Under the pieces are notes generated by a model. That model searched no databases. It was given only the letters and a program-made list of their open reading frames with translations, and was not told the DNA's origin. Positions 25,142-33,944 of a DNA stretch of 64,000 bases are shown here, piece by piece. The number at the start of each line of letters is the position of its first letter. The first letter of the stretch is position 1. A program made the position numbers and the translations under genes. Location: the NCBI RefSeq assembly GCF_021568905.1, contig NZ_JAKGSB010000003.1, positions 124,001 to 188,000 on the forward strand, written 5' to 3'. The stretch is from Zavarzinia marina (GTDB taxonomy: Bacteria > Pseudomonadota > Alphaproteobacteria > Zavarziniales > Zavarziniaceae).

Positions 25142-26811
25142 TCCACACCCTGGCGGATCTGCTGGCCCTGGCCGACCGGCGGCAATTGCTGCTGGGTGCC
25201 GTGCTGTCGGTCGTCACCGTGCTTGCCGGCATGGCGCTGCTCGGCCTGTCGGGCTGGTTCATCACCGCGACCGCGCTGGCCGGGCTGATCCCGGCGACGG
25301 CGCTCGCCTTCGACGTCTTCGCGCCCGCCGCCGCCATCCGCCTGCTGGCGATCGGGCGCACCGGATCGCGTTATGGCGAGCGGCTGGTGACCCATGACGC
25401 CACCCTGTCGCTGCTGGCCCATCTGCGCGCGCGCCTGTTCCGGGGTTTTGCCCGGCCGGCGGCGGCGCGCGACCTGCTGGCCCGCCCGGCGCGCCTGCTG
25501 TTCCGCCTGACCAACGACATCGATGCCCTCGACGGGCTCTATCTCCGCCTGATGGTGCCCTTCTCGGCCGCCTTCGGCGCGACGCTGGCCGCCGGTACCG
25601 CCCTCGGCCTGCTGGCGCCCTGGCTCGGCCTCGGGCTGGCGCTGTTCCTCGGCGGCATCGGCATCCTGGTGCCGGTCGCGACCGCGCTCGCCGGGCGCCG
25701 GCCGGCGCGGCGCCGCGCCCATGGGCTGGAGGCGCTGCGCGCCCGCACCATCGATCTCGTGGACGGCCAGACCGAACTGGCCATGGCCGGCCGCCTCGCC
25801 GCCCAGCGCGATGCGGTCCGCCGGGCCGATGCCTATCTGGCCGATGCCGACGATCGCCTGAACCGGATCGAGACCGGCGCCGGCCTCGCCTTCGGCATCG
25901 CCGGCAGCCTCGCCCTCGCCCTGGTGCTGGCGGGGGCCGGCCTTCTGGTTGAAGCGGGGCGCATCGACACGCCGCTGGCCGCCTTCGCCCTGCTGATCGC
26001 CGTCGCGGTCATGGAACCCTTCGGCGCGCTGCGCCGGGGCGCGGCCGAGATCGGACGCACCCTGCTGGCCCTCGATCGTCTCGGTCCCCGGATCCGGGAC
26101 GGTGCCGAGATGCCGGTGCCGGCGCGGCCCGACGGCTCGACCGCCGTCCTCCTGGACAATGTCGATTTCGCCCATGAGGGCGTGGCGCGACCGGTTTTCA
26201 CCGCCCTCGATCTGCGGATCGAGGCGGGCGAGACCGTCGCCCTGATCGGGCCGAGCGGGGCCGGCAAATCCAGCCTTCTCGCCCTGATCGCGGGCGAGGC
26301 CACGCCCCGGTCCGGGCGCTGCGCGGTCCGGCCGACGGCGCTGCTGACCCAGCGCAGCGAATTGTTCCGCGACACATTGGCCGAGAACCTGCGCCTCGCG
26401 GCGCCCGACGCGGACGAGGCGCGCCTCTGGGCCGCGCTGACGGCGGCCGGGCTCGCGGGCGATGTCGGCGAGATGGCCGACGGTCTCGAAACGCGGCTGG
26501 GCGACGGCGGGCTCGGCCTTTCGGGAGGGCAGGGGCGTCGCCTCGCGCTCGCCCGCATGTTTCTCCGAAACGCTCCGGTCTGGCTCCTGGACGAGCCGAC
26601 CGAGGGCCTGGATCGGGAAACCGCCGTCGACGTGCTCGCTCGGGTCCGGGCGGCGGCGGCGGGACACACGCTGCTTCTCGCCACCCATCTGCGGCGCGAG
26701 GCGGCGATCGCCGACCGTCTGCTGATGGTCGGCGGCGGCGGAATCAGCCGGGAGGCCCGTCGGGGCGAACCGGCTTTCGAAGAGATGCTCGCCGGCCTTC
26801 GGGCCGGTTGA
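25123..26811 (+). CDS. cydC: CydC subunit of the thiol/haem ABC exporter
   Basis: A 562-residue partner of CydD. The N-terminus has the CydC-typical LLGLSGWFITATALAG (about 40-55), followed by membrane helices and an ATPase with Walker A GPSGAGKSS (about 380), signature LSGGQGRRLALARM and Walker B WLLDEPTEGLD. It starts inside cydD (19-base overlap), so the two are translated together. Needed in the membrane for assembly of cytochrome bd encoded immediately downstream. Confidence 0.9.
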   Translation: MPSRRLIHTLADLLALADRRQLLLGAVLSVVTVLAGMALLGLSGWFITATALAGLIPATALAFDVFAPAAAIRLLAIGRTGSRYGERLVTHDATLSLLAHLRARLFRGFARPAAARDLLARPARLLFRLTNDIDALDGLYLRLMVPFSAAFGATLAAGTALGLLAPWLGLGLALFLGGIGILVPVATALAGRRPARRRAHGLEALRARTIDLVDGQTELAMAGRLAAQRDAVRRADAYLADADDRLNRIETGAGLAFGIAGSLALALVLAGAGLLVEAGRIDTPLAAFALLIAVAVMEPFGALRRGAAEIGRTLLALDRLGPRIRDGAEMPVPARPDGSTAVLLDNVDFAHEGVARPVFTALDLRIEAGETVALIGPSGAGKSSLLALIAGEATPRSGRCAVRPTALLTQRSELFRDTLAENLRLAAPDADEARLWAALTAAGLAGDVGEMADGLETRLGDGGLGLSGGQGRRLALARMFLRNAPVWLLDEPTEGLDRETAVDVLARVRAAAAGHTLLLATHLRREAAIADRLLMVGGGGISREARRGEPAFEEMLAGLRAG

Positions 26812-26886
26812 GAGCGAGGTTGCGTAACGCCCGGCGACGGGCACGGCCAACTGGAGGGCGCCGGAGGGATGCCGGCGTGAAATGAC

Positions 26887-28464
26887 ATGGAACTGGACAT
26901 CGTAGGCCTTTCGCGACTGCAGTTCGCGATGACGGCCCTCTATCACTTCCTCTTCGTGCCCCTGACGCTCGGGCTGTCGATCCTGCTCGCCATCATGGAG
27001 ACGGTCTATGTCATGACCGGCCGTCCGATCTGGCGTCAGATGACCAAGTTCTGGGGCACGCTGTTCGGCATCAACTTCGTGCTCGGCGTCGCGACCGGCA
27101 TCGTGATGGAATTCCAGTTCGGCATGAACTGGTCCTACTACAGCCATTACGTCGGCGACATCTTCGGGGCGCCGCTGGCGATCGAGGGCCTGATGGCCTT
27201 CTTCCTCGAGGCGACCTTCGTCGGCCTGTTCTTCTTCGGCTGGGACCGGATGTCCAAGGTCGGTCACCTGACCGCGACCTGGGCGGTCGCGCTCGGCTCG
27301 AACCTGTCGGCGCTGTGGATCCTGATCGCCAACGGCTGGATGCAGAACCCGGTGGGTTCCGTGTTCAACCCGGTGACCATGCGCATGGAGGTGAACAACT
27401 TCTTCGAGGTGCTGTTCAATTCCGTCGCCCAGGCGAAATTCGTGCACACGGTCTCGGCCGGTTACGTCACGGCCTCGATCTTCGTCCTCGGCGTCTCGGC
27501 CTGGTACGCGCTGAAGGGCCGCCATATCGATCTCGCCAAGCGTTCGATGACGGTCGCCGCCTCCTTCGGCCTCGCCGCCTCGCTCTCGGTCGTCGTGCTG
27601 GGTGACGAAAGCGGTTACCTCGCGACCGAGCATCAGAAGATGAAGCTGGCCGCCATGGAAGGCATGTGGGAGACGGAAGAGGCCCCCGCCGCCTTCAACC
27701 TGATCGGCTTCCCCGACCAGGAAGCGCGCGAGACCCACTACACGGTGAAGATCCCGGCCGTCATGGGCCTGATCACCACCCGCAGCCTGACCGAGGAACT
27801 GCCGGGCATCAAGGAACTGGTGGGCAAGGCGGAGGGCCGCATCCAGCGCGGCATCGTCGCCTATGACGCGCTCCAGACGATCCGCGCCGCCGGCAGCACG
27901 GATGCCGTCGATCCGGCGGTGAAGGCCGCCTTCGAGGACAATGGCGCCGATCTCGGCTATGCGCTGCTGCTCAAGCGTTACGTCGACGATCCGCGCGCGG
28001 CGACCCCGGCGCAGATCGAACAGGCGGCCTGGGACACGGTGCCGGAAGTCTTCCCGCTGTTCTGGTCCTTCCGCATCATGGTCGGGCTCGGCTTCTTCTT
28101 CATCCTGCTGACCGGTGTCTTCTTCGTGCTGTCGACCCGGCGCACGCTGCTGAAGCGGCGCTGGCTGCTGCGCCTTGCCGTGTTCTGCATCCCGCTGCCC
28201 TGGCTCGCGGCGGAACTCGGCTGGTTCGTCGCCGAATTCGGCCGCCAGCCCTGGATCATCGAAGGGGTGCTGCCGACGGCGGCGGCGGTCTCCAGCCTGG
28301 GCGCCGGCACCTTGCTGCTCACGCTGGTCGGCTTCGTCGCCATCTACAGCGTGCTCATCGTCATCGAAATGGGGCTGATGCTGAAGGCCATCCGCAAGGG
28401 GCCTGAAGAGGACGTCGACCCGCAGGCCGAGCTGGTCTCGCCTGCCATCGTGCCCGCGGAGTAA
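26887..28464 (+). CDS. cydA: Cytochrome bd ubiquinol oxidase subunit I
   Basis: A 525-residue membrane subunit that oxidises quinol and carries haems b558, b595 and d. The axial ligands are visible: H20 (ALYHFLF), H187 (AKFVHTVSAGY) and M398 (SFRIMVG); E100 and E108 (IEGLMAFFLEATF) belong to the proton path. The Q-loop region (about 250-390) is long, of the E. coli bd-I type, with GWFVAEFGRQPW after it. The gene follows cydC by 75 bases. Cytochrome bd has high oxygen affinity and resists sulfide, fitting the FixK box and the adjoining sulfide operon. Confidence 0.97.
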   Translation: MELDIVGLSRLQFAMTALYHFLFVPLTLGLSILLAIMETVYVMTGRPIWRQMTKFWGTLFGINFVLGVATGIVMEFQFGMNWSYYSHYVGDIFGAPLAIEGLMAFFLEATFVGLFFFGWDRMSKVGHLTATWAVALGSNLSALWILIANGWMQNPVGSVFNPVTMRMEVNNFFEVLFNSVAQAKFVHTVSAGYVTASIFVLGVSAWYALKGRHIDLAKRSMTVAASFGLAASLSVVVLGDESGYLATEHQKMKLAAMEGMWETEEAPAAFNLIGFPDQEARETHYTVKIPAVMGLITTRSLTEELPGIKELVGKAEGRIQRGIVAYDALQTIRAAGSTDAVDPAVKAAFEDNGADLGYALLLKRYVDDPRAATPAQIEQAAWDTVPEVFPLFWSFRIMVGLGFFFILLTGVFFVLSTRRTLLKRRWLLRLAVFCIPLPWLAAELGWFVAEFGRQPWIIEGVLPTAAAVSSLGAGTLLLTLVGFVAIYSVLIVIEMGLMLKAIRKGPEEDVDPQAELVSPAIVPAE

Positions 28465-28469
28465 CGACC

Positions 28470-29624
28470 ATGATCCTTCACACGCTTCTCGACTACGAAA
28501 CCCTGCGCCTGATCTGGTGGGTGCTGCTCGGCGTCCTCCTCATCGGCTTCGCGGCGACCGACGGCTTCGATCTCGGCGTCGCCACCCTGCTGCCCTTCGT
28601 CGGCCAGACCGACGTCGAGCGCCGGGTCGTCATCAACACCGTCGGCCCGGTCTGGGAAGGCAATCAGGTGTGGCTGATCCTGGGCGGCGGCGCCATCTTC
28701 GCCGCCTGGCCGCCGCTCTACGCCGTGTCGTTCTCGGGCTTCTACCTGGCGATGTTCGCGACCCTGTTCGCGCTCATCCTGCGGCCCGTGGGCTTCAAGT
28801 ACCGCTCGAAGCGCGAAAGCGCGACCTGGCGCAGCGGCTGGGACTGGGCGCTGTTCGTCGGCGGTTTCGTGCCTTCGCTGATCTTCGGCGTCGCCGTCGG
28901 CAACGTCCTCCAGGGCGTGCCCTTCCGGCTCGACGACGATCTGCGGATCTTCTACGACGGCACCTTCTTCGGCCTGCTGAATCCCTATGCCCTGCTGTGC
29001 GGCCTGCTGTCGGTCGCCATGCTGGTCATGCACGGGGCGGCCTGGCTGGTGATGAAGACCTCGGGCCGGGTGGCGGATCGCACCCGCACCTTCGGCACGG
29101 CGGCGGCCTTCGCCACCTTCGTGCTCTACGCCCTCGGCGGCATCGCCCTCTACTTCCTGGTGGACGGCTATGCGGTCACCTCGGGCGGCGACATGGCGGG
29201 TCCGTCCAACCCGCTGCTGAAGACGGCGGCGGTGCTGCCGGGCGCCTGGTTCGCCAATTACGGCGCCTATCCGCTGCTGCTGATCGCGCCCGCGCTCGGC
29301 CTGCTCGGCGCCTTCCTCGCCTTCGTCGGTTTCGGGGCGAAGCGGCCGGGCGTGACCTTCACCGGGTCGTTCCTGTCGATCTTCGGCATCATCTCCAGCG
29401 TCGGCGTCTCGATGTTTCCCTTCATCCTGCCGTCGTCGGTGGACCCCCGTGCCAGCCTGATGGTCTTCGACGCCTCGTCGAGCCATCTGACCCTGTTCAT
29501 CATGCTGGTGGTGACCCTGATCTTCCTGCCGCTCGTGCTGGCCTATACCGCCTGGGTCTACAAGATCCTGTGGGGCAAGGTCGAGCCGTCGGACATCACC
29601 CGCAAGGGCGGTCACGCCTACTGA
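28470..29624 (+). CDS. cydB: Cytochrome bd ubiquinol oxidase subunit II
   Basis: A 384-residue membrane protein of the CydB family, with eight to nine hydrophobic helices. The N-terminus LIWWVLLGVLLIGFAATDGFDLGV and the segment VGPVWEGNQVWLI-like (TVGPVWEGNQVW) are diagnostic. It packs against CydA and stabilises the haem d/b595 site. It starts 5 bases after the cydA stop and is followed by the tiny cydX. Confidence 0.97.
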   Translation: MILHTLLDYETLRLIWWVLLGVLLIGFAATDGFDLGVATLLPFVGQTDVERRVVINTVGPVWEGNQVWLILGGGAIFAAWPPLYAVSFSGFYLAMFATLFALILRPVGFKYRSKRESATWRSGWDWALFVGGFVPSLIFGVAVGNVLQGVPFRLDDDLRIFYDGTFFGLLNPYALLCGLLSVAMLVMHGAAWLVMKTSGRVADRTRTFGTAAAFATFVLYALGGIALYFLVDGYAVTSGGDMAGPSNPLLKTAAVLPGAWFANYGAYPLLLIAPALGLLGAFLAFVGFGAKRPGVTFTGSFLSIFGIISSVGVSMFPFILPSSVDPRASLMVFDASSSHLTLFIMLVVTLIFLPLVLAYTAWVYKILWGKVEPSDITRKGGHAY

Positions 29625-29642
29625 GCCAGAGGAGAACGAGAG

Positions 29643-29762
29643 ATGTGGTATTTCGCCTGGTTGCTCGGCCTGCCGCTGGCCGCCGCCTTCGCCGTCCTGA
29701 ACGCCATGTGGTACGAGCTGATGGAAGACGAAGCGAACAAGCGCAAGCTCGCGGGCAAGTGA
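29643..29762 (+). CDS. cydX: Cytochrome bd small subunit CydX
   Basis: A 39-residue ORF beginning MWYFAWLLGLPLA, with one membrane helix (about 3-24) and a charged tail (YELMEDEANKRKLAGK). The start, the single helix and the Glu/Lys-rich tail match CydX/CbdX, which is required for stable, active cytochrome bd. It lies 18 bases after cydB with AGAGGAGAACGAG as ribosome-binding site. Confidence 0.93.
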   Translation: MWYFAWLLGLPLAAAFAVLNAMWYELMEDEANKRKLAGK

Positions 29763-29793
29763 CGCCCGCGTGACCGGACCCCGCGGCGGCCCT

Positions 29794-31086
29794 TCAGGTC
29801 GCCGTGGGCAGCCGGTACAGCTTGTCCTGGAGCCAGAGGAACAACTCGCTCTCGGGCAGGGCCCGGGACAGGTAGTAGCCCTGATAGACGTCGACCCCGA
29901 GCGACGCGAGGTCCGCCGCCTGGGCGGCCGTCTCCACCCCTTCCGCGATGATCTGCAGGCCGAGCGCGTGACCGAGTTCGATGGTCGCCCGGATGATCAC
30001 CCGCGCGATCTTCGACATCGCCAGTTCGCAGACGAAGGAGCGGTCGATCTTCAGGCCGCTGACCGGGAAATGGCGCAGCCGGTGCAGCGACGAATAGCCC
30101 ATGCCGAAATCGTCGATCGAGACCTTCACGCCCATGGTGCGGAATTCCGCCAGCAGGGCGGAGGCCGCCAGCATGTCCTCCGCGATCGTCGTCTCGGTCA
30201 TCTCGATCTCGAGCCAATGGGGCGGGATGCCGCTGTCGCGCAGCACGTCGCGCACGGTCAGGACATAGGTGCTGGCGTCGAGTTCGTTGGCGGAGGCATT
30301 GACGGAAACCGTGAAATCGGTGCCGAAGGCGGTATTGATGCGCTTGATCGCGGCGCAGGCGCGTTCCACGACCCAGACGTCGATCTCGCGGATCAGGCCG
30401 CTCTCCTCCGCCAGGGGGATGAAGCTGGCGGGGGCGACCAGGCCGTGGCCCGGCCGATGCCAGCGCAGCAGGGCCTCGAAGCCCACAAGTTCGTTGCCCG
30501 GCAGCTTGGCCTTCGGCTGCAGGAAGATCTCGAATTCGCCCCGTTCCAGGGCATTGCGCAATTCGCCGTTGATCGCCGCGCGGTCCTGGGCGGTGCGGCT
30601 CACGTCCTCGTCGAAATAGGCGACGGCGAGGTGATGGCGCGCCGCGACGTTGAGCGAGGTGATGGCGCGCGACAGCAGTTCCTCGGCCGAGGCGCCATGG
30701 TCCGGCGCCAGCACGACGCCCATGCGCAGATCGATGCGCACCGGATGGCCGGCGATGTCGATCGGCAGCATCATGGCCGCCATCGCCCGGTCCACGATCT
30801 GGCGGACCTTCAGGTCGACGTCCGCCTCGCCGTCGACCAGGGCAAAGAATTCGTCCGCGAAGAAATGGCCGATGGCGATTTCGTGCAGCCGCTCCGCCAG
30901 GCGCTCGCCGAGGCCGGCGATGGCCCGGTCACGGCCCGACAGGCCGTGCAGATCCTCGATTGCAGACAGGCCGTTGATCTTGAACAGGACGAGGCCGAGA
31001 CGCGCGTCGGTAGCGCGGCGGTCGAGGGCGTCGATCAGCCACCGGCGATCGAAAAGGGAAGGCAGGTGTTCCGCCTTGGCGATCAT
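29794..31086 (-). CDS. c-di-GMP phosphodiesterase (degenerate GGDEF plus EAL)
   Basis: A 430-residue cytoplasmic protein. The N-terminal GGDEF-like domain (about 10-165) has FADEF (76-80) in place of GGDEF, so cyclase activity is unlikely though GTP binding is possible. The C-terminal EAL domain (about 170-425) keeps GFEALLRW (E204-A-L), the metal/active-site DDFGMGYSSL, KIDRSF and EGVET, so it should hydrolyse c-di-GMP. No membrane or sensory domain. The ATG at 31086 (GGGAA upstream) is preferred to the GTG at 31095. It lies downstream of ctrA on the same strand and probably tunes motility. Confidence 0.88.
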   Translation of the reverse strand: MIAKAEHLPSLFDRRWLIDALDRRATDARLGLVLFKINGLSAIEDLHGLSGRDRAIAGLGERLAERLHEIAIGHFFADEFFALVDGEADVDLKVRQIVDRAMAAMMLPIDIAGHPVRIDLRMGVVLAPDHGASAEELLSRAITSLNVAARHHLAVAYFDEDVSRTAQDRAAINGELRNALERGEFEIFLQPKAKLPGNELVGFEALLRWHRPGHGLVAPASFIPLAEESGLIREIDVWVVERACAAIKRINTAFGTDFTVSVNASANELDASTYVLTVRDVLRDSGIPPHWLEIEMTETTIAEDMLAASALLAEFRTMGVKVSIDDFGMGYSSLHRLRHFPVSGLKIDRSFVCELAMSKIARVIIRATIELGHALGLQIIAEGVETAAQAADLASLGVDVYQGYYLSRALPESELFLWLQDKLYRLPTAT

Positions 31087-31182
31087 GATTCCCACATCGT
31101 GAACAAACTGTCCTGTCCTCTGCCCGAAAGGCGAGGGTATTTGATGTCACAATTCCCTGGCTGTCGATCCGGTTATTGGCCG

Positions 31183-31206
31183 AAAAATTCAACTTTCGAT
31201 TGAATT
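31183..31206 (-). terminator. Possible AT-rich terminator after ctrA
   Basis: On the minus strand, AATTCAA (complement of 31200-31206) pairs with TTGAATT (complement of 31186-31192) around a 7-base loop and runs into five T (complement of 31183-31187). The stem is weak. Confidence 0.45.
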
Positions 31207-31235
31207 GCGCCCTGCCAAGGCTGGGGATGGATGGA

Positions 31236-31952
31236 TCAGGCGGTACGCGTCTTGCCGGCCGGCGCTTCCTCGTCACCGGCGGAATCGCGCAAGACATAGC
31301 CCCGGCCCCAGACCGTCTCGATGTAGTTGTCGCCGCCGGTCGCCTGCGCCAGCTTCTTGCGCAGCTTGCAGATGAAGACGTCGATGATCTTCAGTTCGGG
31401 CTCGTCCATGCCGCCGTAGAGATGGTTGAGGAACATCTCCTTGGTCAGGGTGGTGCCCTTGCGCAGCGACAGCAGCTCGAGCATGCCGTATTCCTTGCCG
31501 GTCAGATGCACCGGCCGTCCGTCCACCTCGACCGTCTTGGCGTCGAGGTTCACGGTCATGCGGCCGGTCTTGATCTGGGACTGGGAATGGCCCTTGGAGC
31601 GCCGCACGATGGCATGGATGCGCGCCACCAGTTCCTCCCGGTGGAAGGGCTTGGTGACATAGTCGTCCGCGCCGAAGCCGAGGCCCTTCACCTTGGAGTC
31701 GAGGCCGCCGATGCCGGTCAGGATCAGGATCGGGGTTTCGACGCGCGATGCCCTCAGCTTCTTCAGGACGTCGAAGCCGCTCATGTCCGGCAGGTTCAGG
31801 TCCAGGAGGATGATGTCGTAGTCGTAGAGCTTGCCGAGATCGAGCCCTTCCTCGCCGAGATCCGTCGCATAGACGTTCAGCCCTTCGGAACCGAGCATGA
31901 GCTCGATGCTCTTCGACAGTTGAGGATCGTCCTCGATCAGTAGAACACGCAT
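31236..31952 (-). CDS. ctrA: Cell-cycle response regulator CtrA
   Basis: A 238-residue OmpR-type regulator almost certainly Ctr[21 protein letters not shown] start, phospho-acceptor D51 in [16 protein letters not shown], and a winged-helix domain with [17 protein letters not shown] and [10 protein letters not shown]. In alphaproteobacteria CtrA controls flagellar, chemotaxis and division genes through TTAA-N7-TTAA boxes. Such boxes occur in this window at fliI, fliF and the small ORF at 55741. The C-terminal tail ([12 protein letters not shown]) is longer than in Caulobacter and lacks the terminal AA degradation tag. Divergent from fliI. Confidence 0.95.
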   Translation of the reverse strand: MRVLLIEDDPQLSKSIELMLGSEGLNVYATDLGEEGLDLGKLYDYDIILLDLNLPDMSGFDVLKKLRASRVETPILILTGIGGLDSKVKGLGFGADDYVTKPFHREELVARIHAIVRRSKGHSQSQIKTGRMTVNLDAKTVEVDGRPVHLTGKEYGMLELLSLRKGTTLTKEMFLNHLYGGMDEPELKIIDVFICKLRKKLAQATGGDNYIETVWGRGYVLRDSAGDEEAPAGKTRTA

Positions 31953-32103
31953 TGGACCTCCCCCCGCGCGTCGCGCCGCCTCGTCAACGATTTACAAAGG
32001 TTAATGTGCCCGCCGGTGCCGACGAATGCAACCGGATAGACTGCAATTTTCTTCGCGTGGTTCTTTTTCGGCAATGCCGCATGCCGCTCCGGACCGGGCG
32101 TGC

Positions 32104-32118
32104 TTTACCGCCGGTTAA
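32104..32118. promoter_or_regulatory. CtrA-type box upstream of fliI
   Basis: TTTA-CCGCCGG-TTAA matches TTAA-N7-TTAA with one mismatch, 55 bases upstream of the fliI start. A looser TTTA-N6-TTAA is at 31991-32004, nearer the ctrA start, and might relate to autoregulation. Confidence 0.5.
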
Positions 32119-32173
32119 GGATCCCGGGCGCACACTCCTGCGGCTGTCCGCCCATCGTCCCGGAGCCGGCCCG

Positions 32174-33508
32174 TTGCAAGCCCTGATCGCCGAAATCGCC
32201 GCCATGTCCACCACCACCCGCTTCGCCCGGGTCGTGGCCGTGCAGGGCCTGGTGGTCGAAGTGGCCGGGGTCAAGGGCATGGTCGGCATCGGCTCGCGCA
32301 TGCGCCTCGTCGGGCGCGACGGGCGCGAGACCCTGGCGGAAGTCGTCGGCTTTTCCGAAACAAGGGCGCTGGCCATGCCCTTCGGCCCGATCGACAGCGT
32401 GGGCATGGGCTCGCGCGTGATCATCGAGGACGGCACGGCGGCGGTCTTTCCCTGCGATCAATGGCTGGGCCGGGTCGTCGACTCCCTGGGGCGCCCGGTC
32501 GACGGCGGCGGCGAACTGCCGCGCGGCGCCGAAGCCTATCCCCTGCGCCGCCAGCCGCCGCCCGCCCATCAGCGAAAGCGCGTCGGCGCCAAGATCGAAC
32601 TCGGCGTCCGCGCCCTGAACACTTTCCTGTCGTGCTGCCGGGGCCAGCGCATGGGCATCTTCGCCGGTTCCGGCGTCGGCAAATCCTCGCTGCTCTCCAT
32701 GCTGGCGCGCTATTCGGGGGCCGACGTCATCGTCATCGGCCTGGTCGGCGAACGCGGCCGCGAGGCCCGCGAATTCATCGAGGACGATCTGGGGCCGGAA
32801 GGCCTCGCCCGGTCGGTCGTCGTCGTCGCCACCTCGGACGAAAGCGCCCTCATGCGCCGCCAGGCCGCCCATATGACCCTGACCGTCGCGGAATATTTCC
32901 GCGACCAGGGCAAGGACGTGCTGTGCCTGATGGATTCGGTCACGCGCTTCGCCATGGCCCAGCGCGAGATCGGCCTTTCGGGCGGCGAGCCGCCGACCTC
33001 CAAGGGCTATACGCCGACCGTCTTCGCCGAACTGCCCAAGCTTCTGGAACGCGCCGGGCCCGGCACCGGCAAGGGCTCGATCACCGGCCTCTTCACCGTG
33101 CTGGTCGAGGGCGACGATCACAACGAGCCGGTGGCGGACGCGGTGCGCGGCATCCTGGACGGCCATATCGTGCTGGAACGCGGGATCGCGGAACGCGGCC
33201 GCTTTCCGGCGGTGAACATCCTGCGTTCCGTCAGCCGCACCATGCCGGGCTGCAACACGCCGGAACAGAATGCCCTGGTCAGGACCGCTCGGCGTTACAT
33301 GGCGGCCTATGAGGACATGTCGGAGATGATCCGCCTCGGCGCCTATCGCCAGGGCGCCAACCCGGAAGTCGACACGTCCATCGAACTGCATCCCGCCCTC
33401 GAGGCATTTCTCTCCCAGGGCAAGGCGGAGGAGGCGAGCCTGGACGAGGGCTATGCCGCGCTCGCCGAGATCCTGGCCCCGGTGATGGAGGCGGACGATG
33501 GCGAATAA
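32174..33508 (+). CDS. fliI: Flagellar export ATPase FliI
   Basis: A 444-residue F1-beta-like ATPase that powers the flagellar type III export gate. Walker A is GSGVGKSS (about 164-171), Walker [13 protein letters not shown] (about 250), and the family [21 protein letters not shown] follows. The start is TTG at 32174, with GGAG upstream, which gives the normal N-terminus ([17 protein letters not shown]) and family length; the ATG at 32204 is the alternative, and the longer frame back to 31952 overlaps the divergent promoter. Ends inside fliJ (11-base overlap). Confidence 0.92.
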   Translation: MQALIAEIAAMSTTTRFARVVAVQGLVVEVAGVKGMVGIGSRMRLVGRDGRETLAEVVGFSETRALAMPFGPIDSVGMGSRVIIEDGTAAVFPCDQWLGRVVDSLGRPVDGGGELPRGAEAYPLRRQPPPAHQRKRVGAKIELGVRALNTFLSCCRGQRMGIFAGSGVGKSSLLSMLARYSGADVIVIGLVGERGREAREFIEDDLGPEGLARSVVVVATSDESALMRRQAAHMTLTVAEYFRDQGKDVLCLMDSVTRFAMAQREIGLSGGEPPTSKGYTPTVFAELPKLLERAGPGTGKGSITGLFTVLVEGDDHNEPVADAVRGILDGHIVLERGIAERGRFPAVNILRSVSRTMPGCNTPEQNALVRTARRYMAAYEDMSEMIRLGAYRQGANPEVDTSIELHPALEAFLSQGKAEEASLDEGYAALAEILAPVMEADDGE

Positions 33509-33923
33509 GCGCGGCCTGCCGACCCTGATCCGCCTGCACCAGCGCCAGCTCGACGAAAAGCGCCGCGTGCTGGCCGAGCTGGAACAGATGCGCGCCGAGA
33601 TGGATCACAAGATCCTGCTGCTCGACGCCGAGATCGAACGCGAGCGCAAGGCCGCCGGCGAAGGGCCGGAGGCGCTGCGCCAATTCACCCGCTATCTGGC
33701 GGGCGCGCGCCAGCGCCGCCAGACCATGCTGCGCACCATCGACGAACTCGTACCCCGGATCGAGGCGGCGGCCAATGCCGTCGCCATCGCCTTTCAGGAC
33801 GTGAAGCGTTACGAAATCGCGGTCGATCTCAAGGCGCGCCAGCGCCGCGCCGCCGCCGATCGCGAGGAACAGGGCGAATTGGACGAGATCGCGCTGGTCC
33901 AGCACCGCCGGCGCCCGACCTGA
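33498..33923 (+). CDS. fliJ: Flagellar export chaperone FliJ
   Basis: A 141-residue, almost entirely alpha-helical coiled-coil protein rich in Arg, Glu and Gln ([19 protein letters not shown] at the start), the size and composition of FliJ, which links FliI to FlhA and cycles export chaperones. The 11-base overlap with fliI is the standard gene pair. Sequence conservation is low in this family, so context carries much of the call. Confidence 0.85.
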   Translation: MANKRGLPTLIRLHQRQLDEKRRVLAELEQMRAEMDHKILLLDAEIERERKAAGEGPEALRQFTRYLAGARQRRQTMLRTIDELVPRIEAAANAVAIAFQDVKRYEIAVDLKARQRRAAADREEQGELDEIALVQHRRRPT

Positions 33924-33944
33924 CGCATCAGGCTTCCCGAGGCA

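Noticed and set aside
24544-27738. 1064-residue minus-strand open frame
   Set aside because: Antisense to cydD, cydC and cydA; low-complexity composition typical of GC-driven shadow frames.
31991-32004. TTTA-N6-TTAA as a CtrA autoregulatory site
   Set aside because: Spacer is 6 and not 7 and one half-site is mismatched; kept only as a weak remark.
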